A stretch of 64,000 nt of DNA from an uncultured Rhodospirillaceae bacterium (lineage in GTDB: Bacteria; Pseudomonadota; Alphaproteobacteria; UBA8366). Made by a program: the position numbers and the translations under genes. Below are positions 17,308-25,603 of the stretch, one piece after another. The notes below the pieces were generated by a model. The model was not told the origin of the DNA. It did no database searches and was given only the letters and a program-made list of their open reading frames with translations. Every line of letters starts with the position of its first letter. The first letter of the stretch is position 1. Location of the stretch: the NCBI GenBank assembly GCA_913043025.1, contig CAJWLM010000007.1, forward strand, positions 1 to 64,000. The letters run 5' to 3'.

Positions 17308-17661
17308 ATGTCGCGACTTAATCAGATCCATGCTTTGAATAGGCGGCTTTTGCGCGCGCGATTTATACCAGAGACATTACTTGCCGTCATGGGAGAGGAT
17401 GACTGGTCTAGCGCCCCCATCTCCAATTCAGCAAAACTTAGAAGCCAAAACGGCACCTCTATTTACATCGATGTTCCAATTAGTTGGCTAGAATTACTTA
17501 TAAAAATTGATGATCAACTCATTCGAGCCGGCACCAAGTTCAAGACTGATATTATTTCAATCTCAATAAATAAGAATATTATACAATATGAAATCGGAGC
17601 AATTTCGCCGCGGCATATGGATATAACGCCACCTCATCTGGCGGTGAATGATACTACGTAA
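17308..17661 (+). CDS. Hypothetical protein, 117 residues
   Basis: I do not recognise this protein. It begins MSRLNQIHALNRRLLRARFI, has a central IDVPISWLELLIKIDDQLIR helix and a beta-rich tail. There is no signal peptide, membrane segment or cysteine, and the composition looks like a soluble folded protein. The ribosome site is weak (A-rich). It is followed after 21 bases by the DUF3429 gene in the same direction, so it may be the first gene of the rightward stress/photolyase cluster. Confidence 0.5.
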   Translation: MSRLNQIHALNRRLLRARFIPETLLAVMGEDDWSSAPISNSAKLRSQNGTSIYIDVPISWLELLIKIDDQLIRAGTKFKTDIISISINKNIIQYEIGAISPRHMDITPPHLAVNDTT

Positions 17662-17682
17662 GGTGAACCATGGGCCGTGGTA

Positions 17683-18147
17683 ATGGTTGAAAAGAAATCA
17701 CAGGTAACTGCTGGTAAATTAATATATGTGCTCGGCATCGCTGGGCTGGTGCCATTCTGTTTGTTAGGACTTTTCCCAAATTTTTTAAAACCGTTATTTG
17801 AACCTTTATCGGGCTTAGTAGTTTACGGAGCTCTGATTCTGTCGTTCCTTGGTGGCGCCGTTTGGGGGTTATCGCTTAACTCAGTCGACACATTCCCACG
17901 AAAATACATTTTTCTTATCGTTGCAGTATTGCCGTCTCTTTTCGGTTGGGTATGTGTGTTTTTACCCACAAGATATGGGATTTTTGCTTTGATTTGTTTT
18001 TTCGCGGTGATGCTAGCAATCGACTACGGCCTTTATCGCGCGGGTCAAATTGAGAGCTGGTATATGAAATTCCGCTTGTACCTGACGATTTCTGTTATTT
18101 TCATTCTTGCAACCGCTATTTTTGTTTGGTCTGATCTATATCTATGA
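17683..18147 (+). CDS. DUF3429 membrane protein
   Basis: A 154-residue inner-membrane protein with about five predicted membrane helices: LIYVLGIAGLVPFCLLGLF, VVYGALILSFLGGAVWGLSL, IFLIVAVLPSLFGWVCVFL, IFALICFFAVMLAIDYGLY and YLTISVIFILATAIFVW. The spacing and the SFLGGAVWG motif match DUF3429, whose function is not known. A GTG at 17677 in the same frame is an alternative start. DUF3429 genes often lie near photolyase, lipocalin and DCC-family genes, as here, which suggests a role in the same light or oxidative-stress response (inference). Confidence 0.78.
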   Translation: MVEKKSQVTAGKLIYVLGIAGLVPFCLLGLFPNFLKPLFEPLSGLVVYGALILSFLGGAVWGLSLNSVDTFPRKYIFLIVAVLPSLFGWVCVFLPTRYGIFALICFFAVMLAIDYGLYRAGQIESWYMKFRLYLTISVIFILATAIFVWSDLYL

Positions 18148-18184
18148 CCAAATTTTTTCATAACAATTGCGAGCCGGTAGTTTT

Positions 18185-18763
18185 ATGAATAATGATGCAC
18201 TATCGAAATCACTGCGTTACCTTTTTAGTTTTTTGCTGGTGACTCTTTTGGGAGGATGTAATCAGATCCCTGACGGTTTAGAGGCCGTCACATCCTTTGA
18301 CGTTCAGCGCTACAAAGGTCGATGGTTCGAAATTATGCGCCTTGACAACAGTTTTGAGCGCGGTCTCAGTCACGTGACAGCAACGTATGATTTGCGTGAC
18401 GATGGGACAGTAAGTGTTTTAAACCGTGGTTTTAATGGTGCTAATTGTGAGTGGGAGGAAGCCAAGGGAGTCGCCGTTTTTCAGCAAAGAAAAACCGTTG
18501 GTAGTCTTTCGGTATCTTTCTTTTGGCCTTTTAGTGGTGGCTATCACGTTATTGGTCTTGATCGTAAAAACTACCACTTTGCCCTTGTTTCTGGGCCATC
18601 CCGAGAGTATCTGTGGATCCTTTCTAGGGAACCAGTTTTGGCAGCGGACGTAAGACAGAAGCTTATTGAGGAAGCTCGGAAACTCGGGTTCCCTGTCAGT
18701 GAGTTGGTCATGGTGAAACATGGTGACCGACATTGTAGAAGCCTCTCAGGGCCCCGGTCTTAA
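18185..18763 (+). CDS. blc: Outer-membrane lipocalin (Blc-like)
   Basis: A 192-residue bacterial lipocalin. An N-terminal lipoprotein signal with lipobox LLGGC (residues about 18-22) points to export and lipidation. The lipocalin GxW signature is in YKGRWFEIMRLDNSFERG, followed by VTATYDLRDDGTVSVLNRGF and a late GPSREYLWILSREP, as in Blc. The ATG at 18185 is preferred over an upstream TTG because it starts the signal peptide directly. Blc binds lipids such as lysophospholipids at the outer membrane and is stress-induced in enterics. It sits 37 bases after the DUF3429 gene and before the DCC gene in the same direction. Confidence 0.88.
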   Translation: MNNDALSKSLRYLFSFLLVTLLGGCNQIPDGLEAVTSFDVQRYKGRWFEIMRLDNSFERGLSHVTATYDLRDDGTVSVLNRGFNGANCEWEEAKGVAVFQQRKTVGSLSVSFFWPFSGGYHVIGLDRKNYHFALVSGPSREYLWILSREPVLAADVRQKLIEEARKLGFPVSELVMVKHGDRHCRSLSGPRS

Positions 18764-18881
18764 TATCTTCGATGAGTAGGTTTTCGGTCACAGTCCTTCA
18801 CGCACAGCTTGATCTACGCGGTAGATCATGACGTATCACTCATATATTGTCGATTTTGATCACTAATAGCTGGGGGAGAAA

Positions 18882-19301
18882 ATGTTAAAAACTGAGGCCG
18901 GTAAGGACCCAGCGGTTACCCTTTTTTACGACGGTGGATGTCCGATGTGTGATGCTGAGATACGGTATTATAAAAAAATAGATATAATGCAGCGTATGAA
19001 CTTCATTGACATTACTGATCAATCTGCTGTCCTGCCACCCGATTTGGATATGAAAACCGCCTTGTCCCGTTTTCACGTTCTCACTCGTGACGGAAAGCTA
19101 CTATCCGGTGTGCTAGCCTTCTCGGAAGTTTGGAAACAGATTCCGCGGTGGCGGTGGGCCGGTTACGTTGCTTCTCAGCCCGTCATCCGAGACATTTTTG
19201 AAGTGGGGTATAAGATCTTTTTAAAATGTTTTCGGCCACTCATGGCTCATTTAATTAAGGGTCTTTGCAAAGGTGTCAAATCCACAAGCACATCGTTTTG
19301 A
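18882..19301 (+). CDS. DCC-family thiol-disulfide oxidoreductase (DUF393)
   Basis: A 139-residue DUF393/DCC-family protein. The defining D-x3-C-x2-C motif is in LFYDGGCPMCDAEIRYYKK, resembling a thioredoxin-like redox site. Downstream features are the FHVLTRDGKLLSGVLAFSEVW segment and a closing LIKGLCKG. A GGGGG stretch lies before the ATG. Biochemical roles in bacteria are poorly known. It lies between the lipocalin and photolyase genes on the same strand, an arrangement common in marine proteobacteria. Confidence 0.85.
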   Translation: MLKTEAGKDPAVTLFYDGGCPMCDAEIRYYKKIDIMQRMNFIDITDQSAVLPPDLDMKTALSRFHVLTRDGKLLSGVLAFSEVWKQIPRWRWAGYVASQPVIRDIFEVGYKIFLKCFRPLMAHLIKGLCKGVKSTSTSF

Positions 19302-19378
19302 AATTGATTGTTTAATTTCCAGCAGGTACTTGTGTAAAAACAAAAATTTTCTCGAATTAGGAAAGGTTTACTCCGAAA

Positions 19379-20821
19379 ATGACCACCATACTTTGGTTCC
19401 GTCAGGATCTGAGACTGACCGACAATTCAGCTCTCGACGCCGCCATTTCTCGAGGAGGTCCAATCGTACCACTTTTCATCTTCGACCACGCAGAGGAACA
19501 TGAATGGTCGCTAGGAGGGGCCTCGCGTTGGTGGCTTCATCATTCTCTTAAAAGGCTCTCTGACGAGATAAAAGAACGCGGTAATGAACTCATTATAAAG
19601 TCAGGGGATGCAAGGTCTGTAATGGGTGAGGTCCTAAGAGAAACAGGGGCAACCTCCATCTTTTGGAACCGGTGCTACGAACCTCGGAGTATTATAAGGG
19701 ATACAAAGCTTAAACAAGCGCTTGTTAATGAAGGCATCGATGTTTGCAGCTTCAACTCGAGCTTATTACGTGAACCTTGGGAGGTCGCAACACAAAAGGG
19801 TGATCCATACAAAGTGTTTACACCTTTTTGGAGGGCATCACGAGCACTTGGCGAGCCTGCGCGCCCTTCCAGTGCGCCAGATTCTATTCCCGCTTCCGAT
19901 TGGGCTATAAAAAAGTGCAATTTAAATACATTAAAGTTGTTGCCAGACGATATTGACTGGGCTCACGGATTGCGTGAACGTTGGAACCCGGGCGAGAAAG
20001 GCGCCCTGATCCGTTTGAATGAATTTAGGGAGGCAAACGCTCATGGTTATGCGGATATGCGCAACATACCCTCATTAGCGGGAACCTCACGACTATCTCC
20101 GCATTTACATTTTGGCGAATTAGGCCCCCGACAGGTTTGGCACGCCATTACCTCCAATGCGCACATAGAAACTGATGGCATCATGTCAAAAGGTGTTGAA
20201 ACTTTCCTCTCAGAAATTGGTTGGCGGGAATTTTCATATCATCTGCTTTACTATTTCCCAGAGCTGCCTTCCGCACCACTCCGAAAAGAGTTTGAGAGGT
20301 TTCCCTGGGCTGACAGTTTGTCCTCTAAAGCAGCATGGGAATGCGGGAAGACGGGATACCCAATAGTAGATGCTGGTATGCGGGAGCTCTGGAGTACAGG
20401 GTGGATGCATAATCGTGTTCGGATGATCGTTGCATCTTTTCTGGTCAAAGATTTATTAATTGATTGGCGATGCGGTGCAAGATGGTTTTGGGATACCCTT
20501 GTTGATGCTGATCTTGCTAGCAATTCAGCAAGTTGGCAATGGGTGGCTGGCTGTGGTGCTGATGCGGCACCTTACTTTCGAATTTTTAATCCTACTACGC
20601 AGGCGAAGAGATTCGACCCCGATGGTAGTTACGTTCGGCAATGGATACCCGAGATATCGGGCCTTCCAAACAAGTTGATACACACCCCTTGGCTTGCCAA
20701 ACCTATTGAATTGTCTGATGCAGGTATTTCTATGGGCAGTAGCTACCCAAATCCCATTGTGGATCATTCAGAAGCAAGAAACCATGCTTTGGATTCTTAT
20801 AAATTCCTCAAAAGTACGTGA
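19379..20821 (+). CDS. phrB: Deoxyribodipyrimidine photolyase
   Basis: A 480-residue class I-type DNA photolyase, which repairs UV-induced cyclobutane pyrimidine dimers with blue light. The N-terminal antenna Rossmann domain starts TTILWFRQDLRLTDNSALDA. The FAD domain has FLSEIGWREFSYHLLYYFP, TGYPIVDAGMRELWSTGWMH, NRVRMIVASFLVKDLLIDW and the tryptophan-bearing ASWQWVAGCGADAAPYFRIF, ending FDPDGSYVRQWIPE. These residues surround the U-shaped FAD and the dimer pocket, and none looks missing. Length is normal (about 470-490). It is the last gene of the rightward DUF3429-lipocalin-DCC series. Confidence 0.95.
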   Translation: MTTILWFRQDLRLTDNSALDAAISRGGPIVPLFIFDHAEEHEWSLGGASRWWLHHSLKRLSDEIKERGNELIIKSGDARSVMGEVLRETGATSIFWNRCYEPRSIIRDTKLKQALVNEGIDVCSFNSSLLREPWEVATQKGDPYKVFTPFWRASRALGEPARPSSAPDSIPASDWAIKKCNLNTLKLLPDDIDWAHGLRERWNPGEKGALIRLNEFREANAHGYADMRNIPSLAGTSRLSPHLHFGELGPRQVWHAITSNAHIETDGIMSKGVETFLSEIGWREFSYHLLYYFPELPSAPLRKEFERFPWADSLSSKAAWECGKTGYPIVDAGMRELWSTGWMHNRVRMIVASFLVKDLLIDWRCGARWFWDTLVDADLASNSASWQWVAGCGADAAPYFRIFNPTTQAKRFDPDGSYVRQWIPEISGLPNKLIHTPWLAKPIELSDAGISMGSSYPNPIVDHSEARNHALDSYKFLKST

Positions 20822-21009
20822 GATAGCTAAAAATCAGGTGCTATTTTAAAAAACGAACTTCGTTCTTTGTGAAAAACCAGCTTACATGATGACAGAGGAT
20901 AATATAGTCATAAAGATGTCGATGTGATTCCTGGCGGTGAGTTGGAACTCTCTTTTTTGAATTCATTACCTTAAACCAAAAGGTGAGAGATGAATGAGGA
21001 GTTTGTCTA

Positions 21010-21138
21010 ATGTTTTTTTGGCCTCGCTTTTGCCTACTGGCCTTATCTTTTGTTGTACTTGGTGGTGTCTATTCGCATGCAACTTTCTTAGACCTTGAGA
21101 GTCAAAATTCGGTATGCTTAAAAGTATTAAAAAAATAA
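21010..21138 (+). CDS. Small membrane or secreted peptide, 42 residues
   Basis: ATG at 21010 is preceded by GAGGAG with 8-base spacing, a strong ribosome site. The product opens MFFWPRFCLLALSFVVLGGV, a hydrophobic signal-like or membrane segment, then a short tail YSHATFLDLESQNSVCLKVLKK. It has one cysteine in the signal part and one in the tail. No family is recognised. It sits alone in the 446-base space between the photolyase and response-regulator genes; the rest of that space shows only weak A/T-rich hairpins (one near 20824-20850). Confidence 0.45.
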   Translation: MFFWPRFCLLALSFVVLGGVYSHATFLDLESQNSVCLKVLKK

Positions 21139-21276
21139 GCTTTGAGGATCAAATATGCATATAACTAATCACTCAGTGTCCTTAAAAGGAGAAATGAGTT
21201 GATCTTCATGTTTTGAAGGTGCCTTGGCTTTAAATAAAGTATTGGTGTGTAGCATGGAAATTATATTGTGACGTCT

Positions 21277-22488
21277 ATGGAAAAGGTTTTGCTGGTTGAT
21301 GATGAGGAAAAATTATTGGCCGGACTAAGCCGCCAACTCCGTGAAAAATTTGACATCCTAACTGCTAGTAGCGGTGACGCGGCGGTGGGGATGTTGAAGA
21401 AGGAAAGAAATATCGCGGTCATAGTGTGTGACATGCGTATGCCAGGAATGAACGGCATTCAGGTGCTAAAAGAGTTTAGCAAAAAGTCACCGGCAACTTC
21501 GCGTATAATACTTACTGGATTTGCTTCACAAGAATGTGCAGTTGACTCAATTAATCAAGGACACGTATTTAAGTTCATCAATAAGCCGTGCACAATGGAA
21601 GTGTTGGCCGGTAGCATTCAAGAGGGTCTCGAACACCATCGGCTTTTAATTAAGGAAAAAAATCTGCTTGAGCGGGCGTTAGCAGGTTCTATTAAATTAC
21701 TGGCTGATGTGGTGTCACTCAAGGATCAATCTGCGGCAGAAAGTTCGCGAAGGTTAAGCGTTTGGGCAAATTTACTGTTACCGCACATACCTGAGGCAAC
21801 GAAAGGCGAACTCGATTTTTCTATAATGCTTGCACCTCTAGGGCGCATGTTTGTGCCGGCAGAGGTCTTGGTGCGCCAATCCAAGGGCGAATCGCTGTCA
21901 GAAAAAGATTTAGCAATTTTAACTAAAGCACCTGAAATAGGCAGTAATTTGCTTGCCAATATTCCGCGAATGGAAACAATAAGTAGGTCTATCTTATATC
22001 AAGATAAGAACTTTGATGGCACAGGTTTTCCGGATGACAGGACCTTTGGGGAAAATATTCCAGTCATTGCTAGATTACTACATTTACTGAATGCTCTTCT
22101 GGATACGATTGGTGATGATGATCTTACAAATGAACACTTCGACCAATTATCACAGCAAGACGGTAAATTTGATTTAGAACTTCTAGAATTAGCGCGGAAG
22201 CACTTATTTGATGGAGGGGAAACCTCTTCCGAAGAGAAAGAGATACAAGTCGAGGTTGAAGAGGTTCCAGAGCCTCAAGAAGAGGAGGACACTGGCCCTG
22301 AGACAGAAATTGTCAGGACTGCTACGCTGCGAGAAGGGAAGCAGCTTGCGACAGATCTTCTTAATACAGAAGGATCACTTGTACTTGCAGAGGGTACTAT
22401 CCTTACTCAGGAGCAGGTCGAGAAAATCCGTTTGATGTACGATCAAGAGAAGCTGCCCCTGCGCGTTGAAATAATTGTCCCCAGTTAG
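21277..22488 (+). CDS. Response regulator with degenerate HD-GYP output domain
   Basis: About 403 residues from the ATG at 21277 (a GTG at 21268 is an alternative start). The receiver domain (about 1-120) is intact: KVLLVDDEEKLL, phosphoacceptor in VIVCDMRMPGMNG, ILTGFAS and FKFINKP. A helical linker leads to an HD-GYP-like domain of RpfG type in which the catalytic motifs have decayed. The HD pair that should follow a small-residue helix reads APLGRMFVP, and the GYP region reads YQDKNFDGTGFPDD. A cyclic-di-GMP phosphodiesterase role is therefore unlikely. The tail (EGKQLATDLLNTEGSLVLAE) matches the C-terminal extension of such regulators. An acidic linker is present. No histidine kinase is adjacent. 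Confidence 0.82.
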   Translation: MEKVLLVDDEEKLLAGLSRQLREKFDILTASSGDAAVGMLKKERNIAVIVCDMRMPGMNGIQVLKEFSKKSPATSRIILTGFASQECAVDSINQGHVFKFINKPCTMEVLAGSIQEGLEHHRLLIKEKNLLERALAGSIKLLADVVSLKDQSAAESSRRLSVWANLLLPHIPEATKGELDFSIMLAPLGRMFVPAEVLVRQSKGESLSEKDLAILTKAPEIGSNLLANIPRMETISRSILYQDKNFDGTGFPDDRTFGENIPVIARLLHLLNALLDTIGDDDLTNEHFDQLSQQDGKFDLELLELARKHLFDGGETSSEEKEIQVEVEEVPEPQEEEDTGPETEIVRTATLREGKQLATDLLNTEGSLVLAEGTILTQEQVEKIRLMYDQEKLPLRVEIIVPS

Positions 22489-22588
22489 GTAAGTTAAAGA
22501 CTTTCTAACTTTAAATAAGTCATGTTTTTCTTATTTCTGGTTTTTCGGAATTTATTTTAGTCGTTGCGGCGGCATGCCATATCAGTCG

Positions 22589-23353
22589 TTAGACGATCGG
22601 TATCACCGTAGTATCAAAGGATGACTGCAATCCTTTTCTTATGTCTTTAACAATATCAAGAAACTCACTGTGTTCTCTTCGCAGTTTGCGTGAAATCGAA
22701 ATATTATATTCTTCTATAATCTGAGCTGGTTGTCCGCCTATCAACAGCACACGATCACTTAGGTAAACGGCTTCTTCGATGTCATGTGTTACAAAAAGAA
22801 TAGACTTTTTTGTCTCTGACCAAATTCGTAATAATTCTTTTTGCAGTGTTGTGCGGGTTATAGCATCAAGAGCTCCAAAAGGCTCATCCATCAAAAGAAT
22901 ATCGGGATCAACTGCCAGTGCACGCGCAATACCAATCCGTTGGCGTTGACCACCGGAAAGTTGATATGGCCAACGGCCACGTGCTTCAGTTAGTCCGACT
23001 AGGTTCAATGCAGAGTTGATGCGCCTATGTATAAGATCTTTTCCTAAGTCCAGGCCTTCGAGGCCAAGAGCAACATTCTCATATACTGTTCTCCATGGCA
23101 TTAAATTGGCAGCCTGGAAAACCATGGCAAATGGGCGCCGTGTTTTCTCTTGGGGAGAATTTATCCTGATACATCCATGACTGGTAGGGATGAGATCAGC
23201 AACGGCTCGTAAAATAGTTGATTTCCCCGAGCCCGAACTGCCAACTAGAGATACAAATTCACCTTTTTTTACCGTTAAATTTAATCCAGAAAAAACCGGT
23301 TCTGCGTCATTGTAATTGACTGCTAGATCATCAACTTCGATTATCTTTGCCAA
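22589..23353 (-). CDS. ABC transporter ATP-binding protein, SsuB/TauB type
   Basis: A 254-residue ATPase of the nitrate/sulfonate/taurine importer family. It has Walker A in LVGSSGSGKST, Q-loop MVFQAANLMPW, signature LSGGQRQRIGIARAL, Walker B DILLMDEPFGALD and H-loop FVTHDIEEAVYLSDR. It works on the cytosolic face with the adjacent permease and binding protein. Its ATG lies inside the permease gene (13-base overlap), so the two are translated together. It is the last gene of the leftward operon. Confidence 0.93.
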   Translation of the reverse strand: MAKIIEVDDLAVNYNDAEPVFSGLNLTVKKGEFVSLVGSSGSGKSTILRAVADLIPTSHGCIRINSPQEKTRRPFAMVFQAANLMPWRTVYENVALGLEGLDLGKDLIHRRINSALNLVGLTEARGRWPYQLSGGQRQRIGIARALAVDPDILLMDEPFGALDAITRTTLQKELLRIWSETKKSILFVTHDIEEAVYLSDRVLLIGGQPAQIIEEYNISISRKLRREHSEFLDIVKDIRKGLQSSFDTTVIPIV

Positions 23354-24108
23354 TTAAGCACCTGTTTTTGAACTTTTATGAAGGCAAAGTCACTCAGTCC
23401 GTAAAGTGCTGCTATGGAAAACATGTAAAGTATCACAACTTCCGAAGCTAGCAAGCCAGATGCTTCGATCATGCGTTGACCAATGCCAGCAATTCCGAAA
23501 AGCTCTGCTGCAACCACCGTCATCCAGCCTTGACCGAGGCCAGCACGAAGCCCGCTAAAAATGCCTGGTGCTGCTGCAGGCAATATTACTGTCCGTAGAA
23601 TTGCTGAGGTAGACCTATGGCCAAAGGCTCTAGCGACTTCTACTAAATCCTTGTCCACTGTTTGGACTGCTGACATTGCGGTAAAGTAATTTATCCAGAA
23701 AATACCTATCGAAATTATGAAGGCAGCTGCTGTCTGAGAGATACCGAACCAAATAATAGCAAACGGTATCCACGCAAGTGGTGGTATCGGACGAAAAACC
23801 CGAGCTAGCCAAGCTTGACTGGCTGCAACACGGGGACACATTGCGACAATTATCCCTAAGCAGACCCCTAATAATGATCCCACGAAGAATCCAACCGTAT
23901 AATGGCGCAGGCTCGCCCAGATCATGGTTTGCCATATACCCAGCGATATCTCTGACGCCAGAGTTTGCGGGAGAGTTGAAGGTGGAGGAAGCAGATGAGT
24001 TTCGATCCAGCCACTCTGTGCAATAGCTTCCCACAAGAGAAGGAAAGCAATCAGGCCGAGTGCCGAATAGGTATAAGAAGTTGCAGGTTTCATATCGGTT
24101 GTGGCCAA
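23341..24108 (-). CDS. ABC transporter permease, SsuC/TauC type
   Basis: A 255-residue inner-membrane permease with about six membrane helices. The EAA loop that contacts the ATPase is seen in VEVARAFGHRSTSAILRTVI then LPAAAPGIFSGLRAGLGQG. The N-terminal ALGLIAFLLLWEAIAQSGWI is the first helix. The gene is six bases from the binding-protein gene and overlaps the ATPase gene. The family imports sulfonates, taurine, nitrate, bicarbonate or pyrimidine-like compounds, and the residues visible do not decide among them. Confidence 0.92.
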   Translation of the reverse strand: MATTDMKPATSYTYSALGLIAFLLLWEAIAQSGWIETHLLPPPSTLPQTLASEISLGIWQTMIWASLRHYTVGFFVGSLLGVCLGIIVAMCPRVAASQAWLARVFRPIPPLAWIPFAIIWFGISQTAAAFIISIGIFWINYFTAMSAVQTVDKDLVEVARAFGHRSTSAILRTVILPAAAPGIFSGLRAGLGQGWMTVVAAELFGIAGIGQRMIEASGLLASEVVILYMFSIAALYGLSDFAFIKVQKQVLNWQR

Positions 24109-24114
24109 ATCAAT

Positions 24115-25134
24115 TTATTTTTTTAAATTTTTCTCTGCAGCCTCATAGATTGTGTTGTCAAAAAGCCCACGTGTTGACACTTTGGAATTTATTTTTCTTG
24201 TTTTTTGAAAATCGGCCATATACTCGGTGTCTTTAATTATTTGTCGAGGATCAGACCGAAAATTTGACGCTGGAGATGTAAGTGCCTTTAATATGGTATC
24301 TTCTTTAAGCAATCCCTTCCCGATAAAACTTTTCACAAGTGGTGCTGCTTTTTCCGGATTACTTGTAAGCAAATCGGTTGCTTTTATATGAAGTTCTACG
24401 AACTTTACGAGGGCGTCTCGGTGTGTGTTTATTACTCTCTCGCGTGCTGCAATCGTTGATCCCGGTTGGCCAGGCATCATGTCCTTCGCTCCGGCAATCA
24501 CCTTAGCGTCATTGAGCTTTTCTTGAACGATAGTAAGGATTGGCTCAAGGATGCCGGCTGCATCAACAGAACGTGAAAGCAACGCTTGTTGCACCCTGGC
24601 AGCACCCATACCAACAAGCTCCACCTCATCAATATCAAGACCAAGGCTGTTCATTAGCCAGTGTCGTGTGACTGTATCTGGAACAGAGCCCTTTGGGAAA
24701 CTAGCTATTCTGACCTTCTTGCCCTTCTCATCCCGCCATTTTGTTAGGGCTTTTTTTACTCCGTATTTGTTTACATATTTTATGAAATCACCTTGTCCAA
24801 CTGCTGCAATTTGATTGATTATACCTGCCGCAATAACTTTAATCTTTATGCCCTTACCGCGAGTAACCATAGCGGGGCCCACGCCAAAGCACATCACATC
24901 CATTTTGCCGGACGCTATTGCCTGCACAATCGCGGGACCATTAGAAAATCGGGTGAATTTGAGGTTAAGGCCCGCTTTTTTGGTCCATCCCAAGCCTTCC
25001 ATAACAAAAATTTGACTACACGGCACAATAGGCATGTAGGCCATTTCCAGTGTAACCGGTTTTGCGGTGGCGGACGTTTGTATTGCGACGAAAGAGAGAA
25101 CAATTACGGTTATTTTTCTCCAATTGAGTAACAT
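24115..25134 (-). CDS. ABC transporter periplasmic substrate-binding protein (NMT1/SsuA-like)
   Basis: A 339-residue binding protein with a cleavable signal peptide (about 1-24, ending SATAKP). The mature part begins VTLEMAYMPIVPCSQIFVME and has SGKMDVMCFGVGPAMV, WLMNSLGLDIDEVELVGMG and a RSVDAAGILEPILT segment typical of the NMT1/SsuA clan. A strong ribosome site (GGAGG, 7-base spacing) precedes the ATG. Related proteins carry sulfonates, nitrate, thiamine precursors or riboflavin, and I cannot assign one. It is first in its operon, with a structured leader about 50-90 bases upstream (25187-25225). Confidence 0.9.
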   Translation of the reverse strand: MLLNWRKITVIVLSFVAIQTSATAKPVTLEMAYMPIVPCSQIFVMEGLGWTKKAGLNLKFTRFSNGPAIVQAIASGKMDVMCFGVGPAMVTRGKGIKIKVIAAGIINQIAAVGQGDFIKYVNKYGVKKALTKWRDEKGKKVRIASFPKGSVPDTVTRHWLMNSLGLDIDEVELVGMGAARVQQALLSRSVDAAGILEPILTIVQEKLNDAKVIAGAKDMMPGQPGSTIAARERVINTHRDALVKFVELHIKATDLLTSNPEKAAPLVKSFIGKGLLKEDTILKALTSPASNFRSDPRQIIKDTEYMADFQKTRKINSKVSTRGLFDNTIYEAAEKNLKK

Positions 25135-25186
25135 AGGATTTCCTCCAGGTCTTGGAAAAGACTTATTATTAAGCTTGTGGCCTACA

Positions 25187-25225
25187 GCATAGATCGTGTG
25201 ATACCCGTCGCAACGGTTTCTACGC
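25187..25225 (-). promoter_or_regulatory. Structured 5' leader candidate upstream of ABC operon
   Basis: In the transcript of the minus strand, GCGUAGA (25225-25219) pairs with UCUAUGC (25193-25187), 7 bp, enclosing a nested CCGU-UGCG-ACGG hairpin (25216-25205). It lies about 50 bases before the binding-protein ATG. The nested form resembles the shape of small regulatory RNAs, but I could not match it to a named riboswitch (TPP, guanidine-I, SAM). The remainder of 25226-25603 is A/T-rich with two small palindromes (GCTGTTACAGC at 25417 and ACCGCGGT at 25513) and no gene. Confidence 0.35.
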
Positions 25226-25603
25226 CCTAGACAAGAGTTAGGACTTTATTACGTTGATACAACTATAAGGTGTCGATGCAGAATTCAACACATTTTTACA
25301 GTTATTATAATAATAAATACAAAATAATAGTGTACAATTATATCAAGCCGGTCAAAGCCAAGATTAAATCCGCAAGGAAAAGGGGGTTATAAAATAGAAG
25401 TGAATATAATTTAATTGCTGTTACAGCTGTTCTAGCCGAAGGGGCGTGCAAGCAAGCCACAAAATTTATCGTGCGAAATTTTTACGAATTTTGGGTAAAT
25501 CTCCATGTGGTGACCGCGGTAGATAACAATTGCTATGTTTGTGTAATTATATAAGTTTGTTCTTGCTTTATGTTGTCATTGAGAAATACACGCACCTAAG
25601 ACA

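Noticed and set aside
25187-25225. Possible guanidine-I (ykkC) riboswitch because of a CTAGGG sequence beside the hairpin
   Set aside because: The rest of the ykkC consensus is absent, so only an unnamed structured leader is reported.
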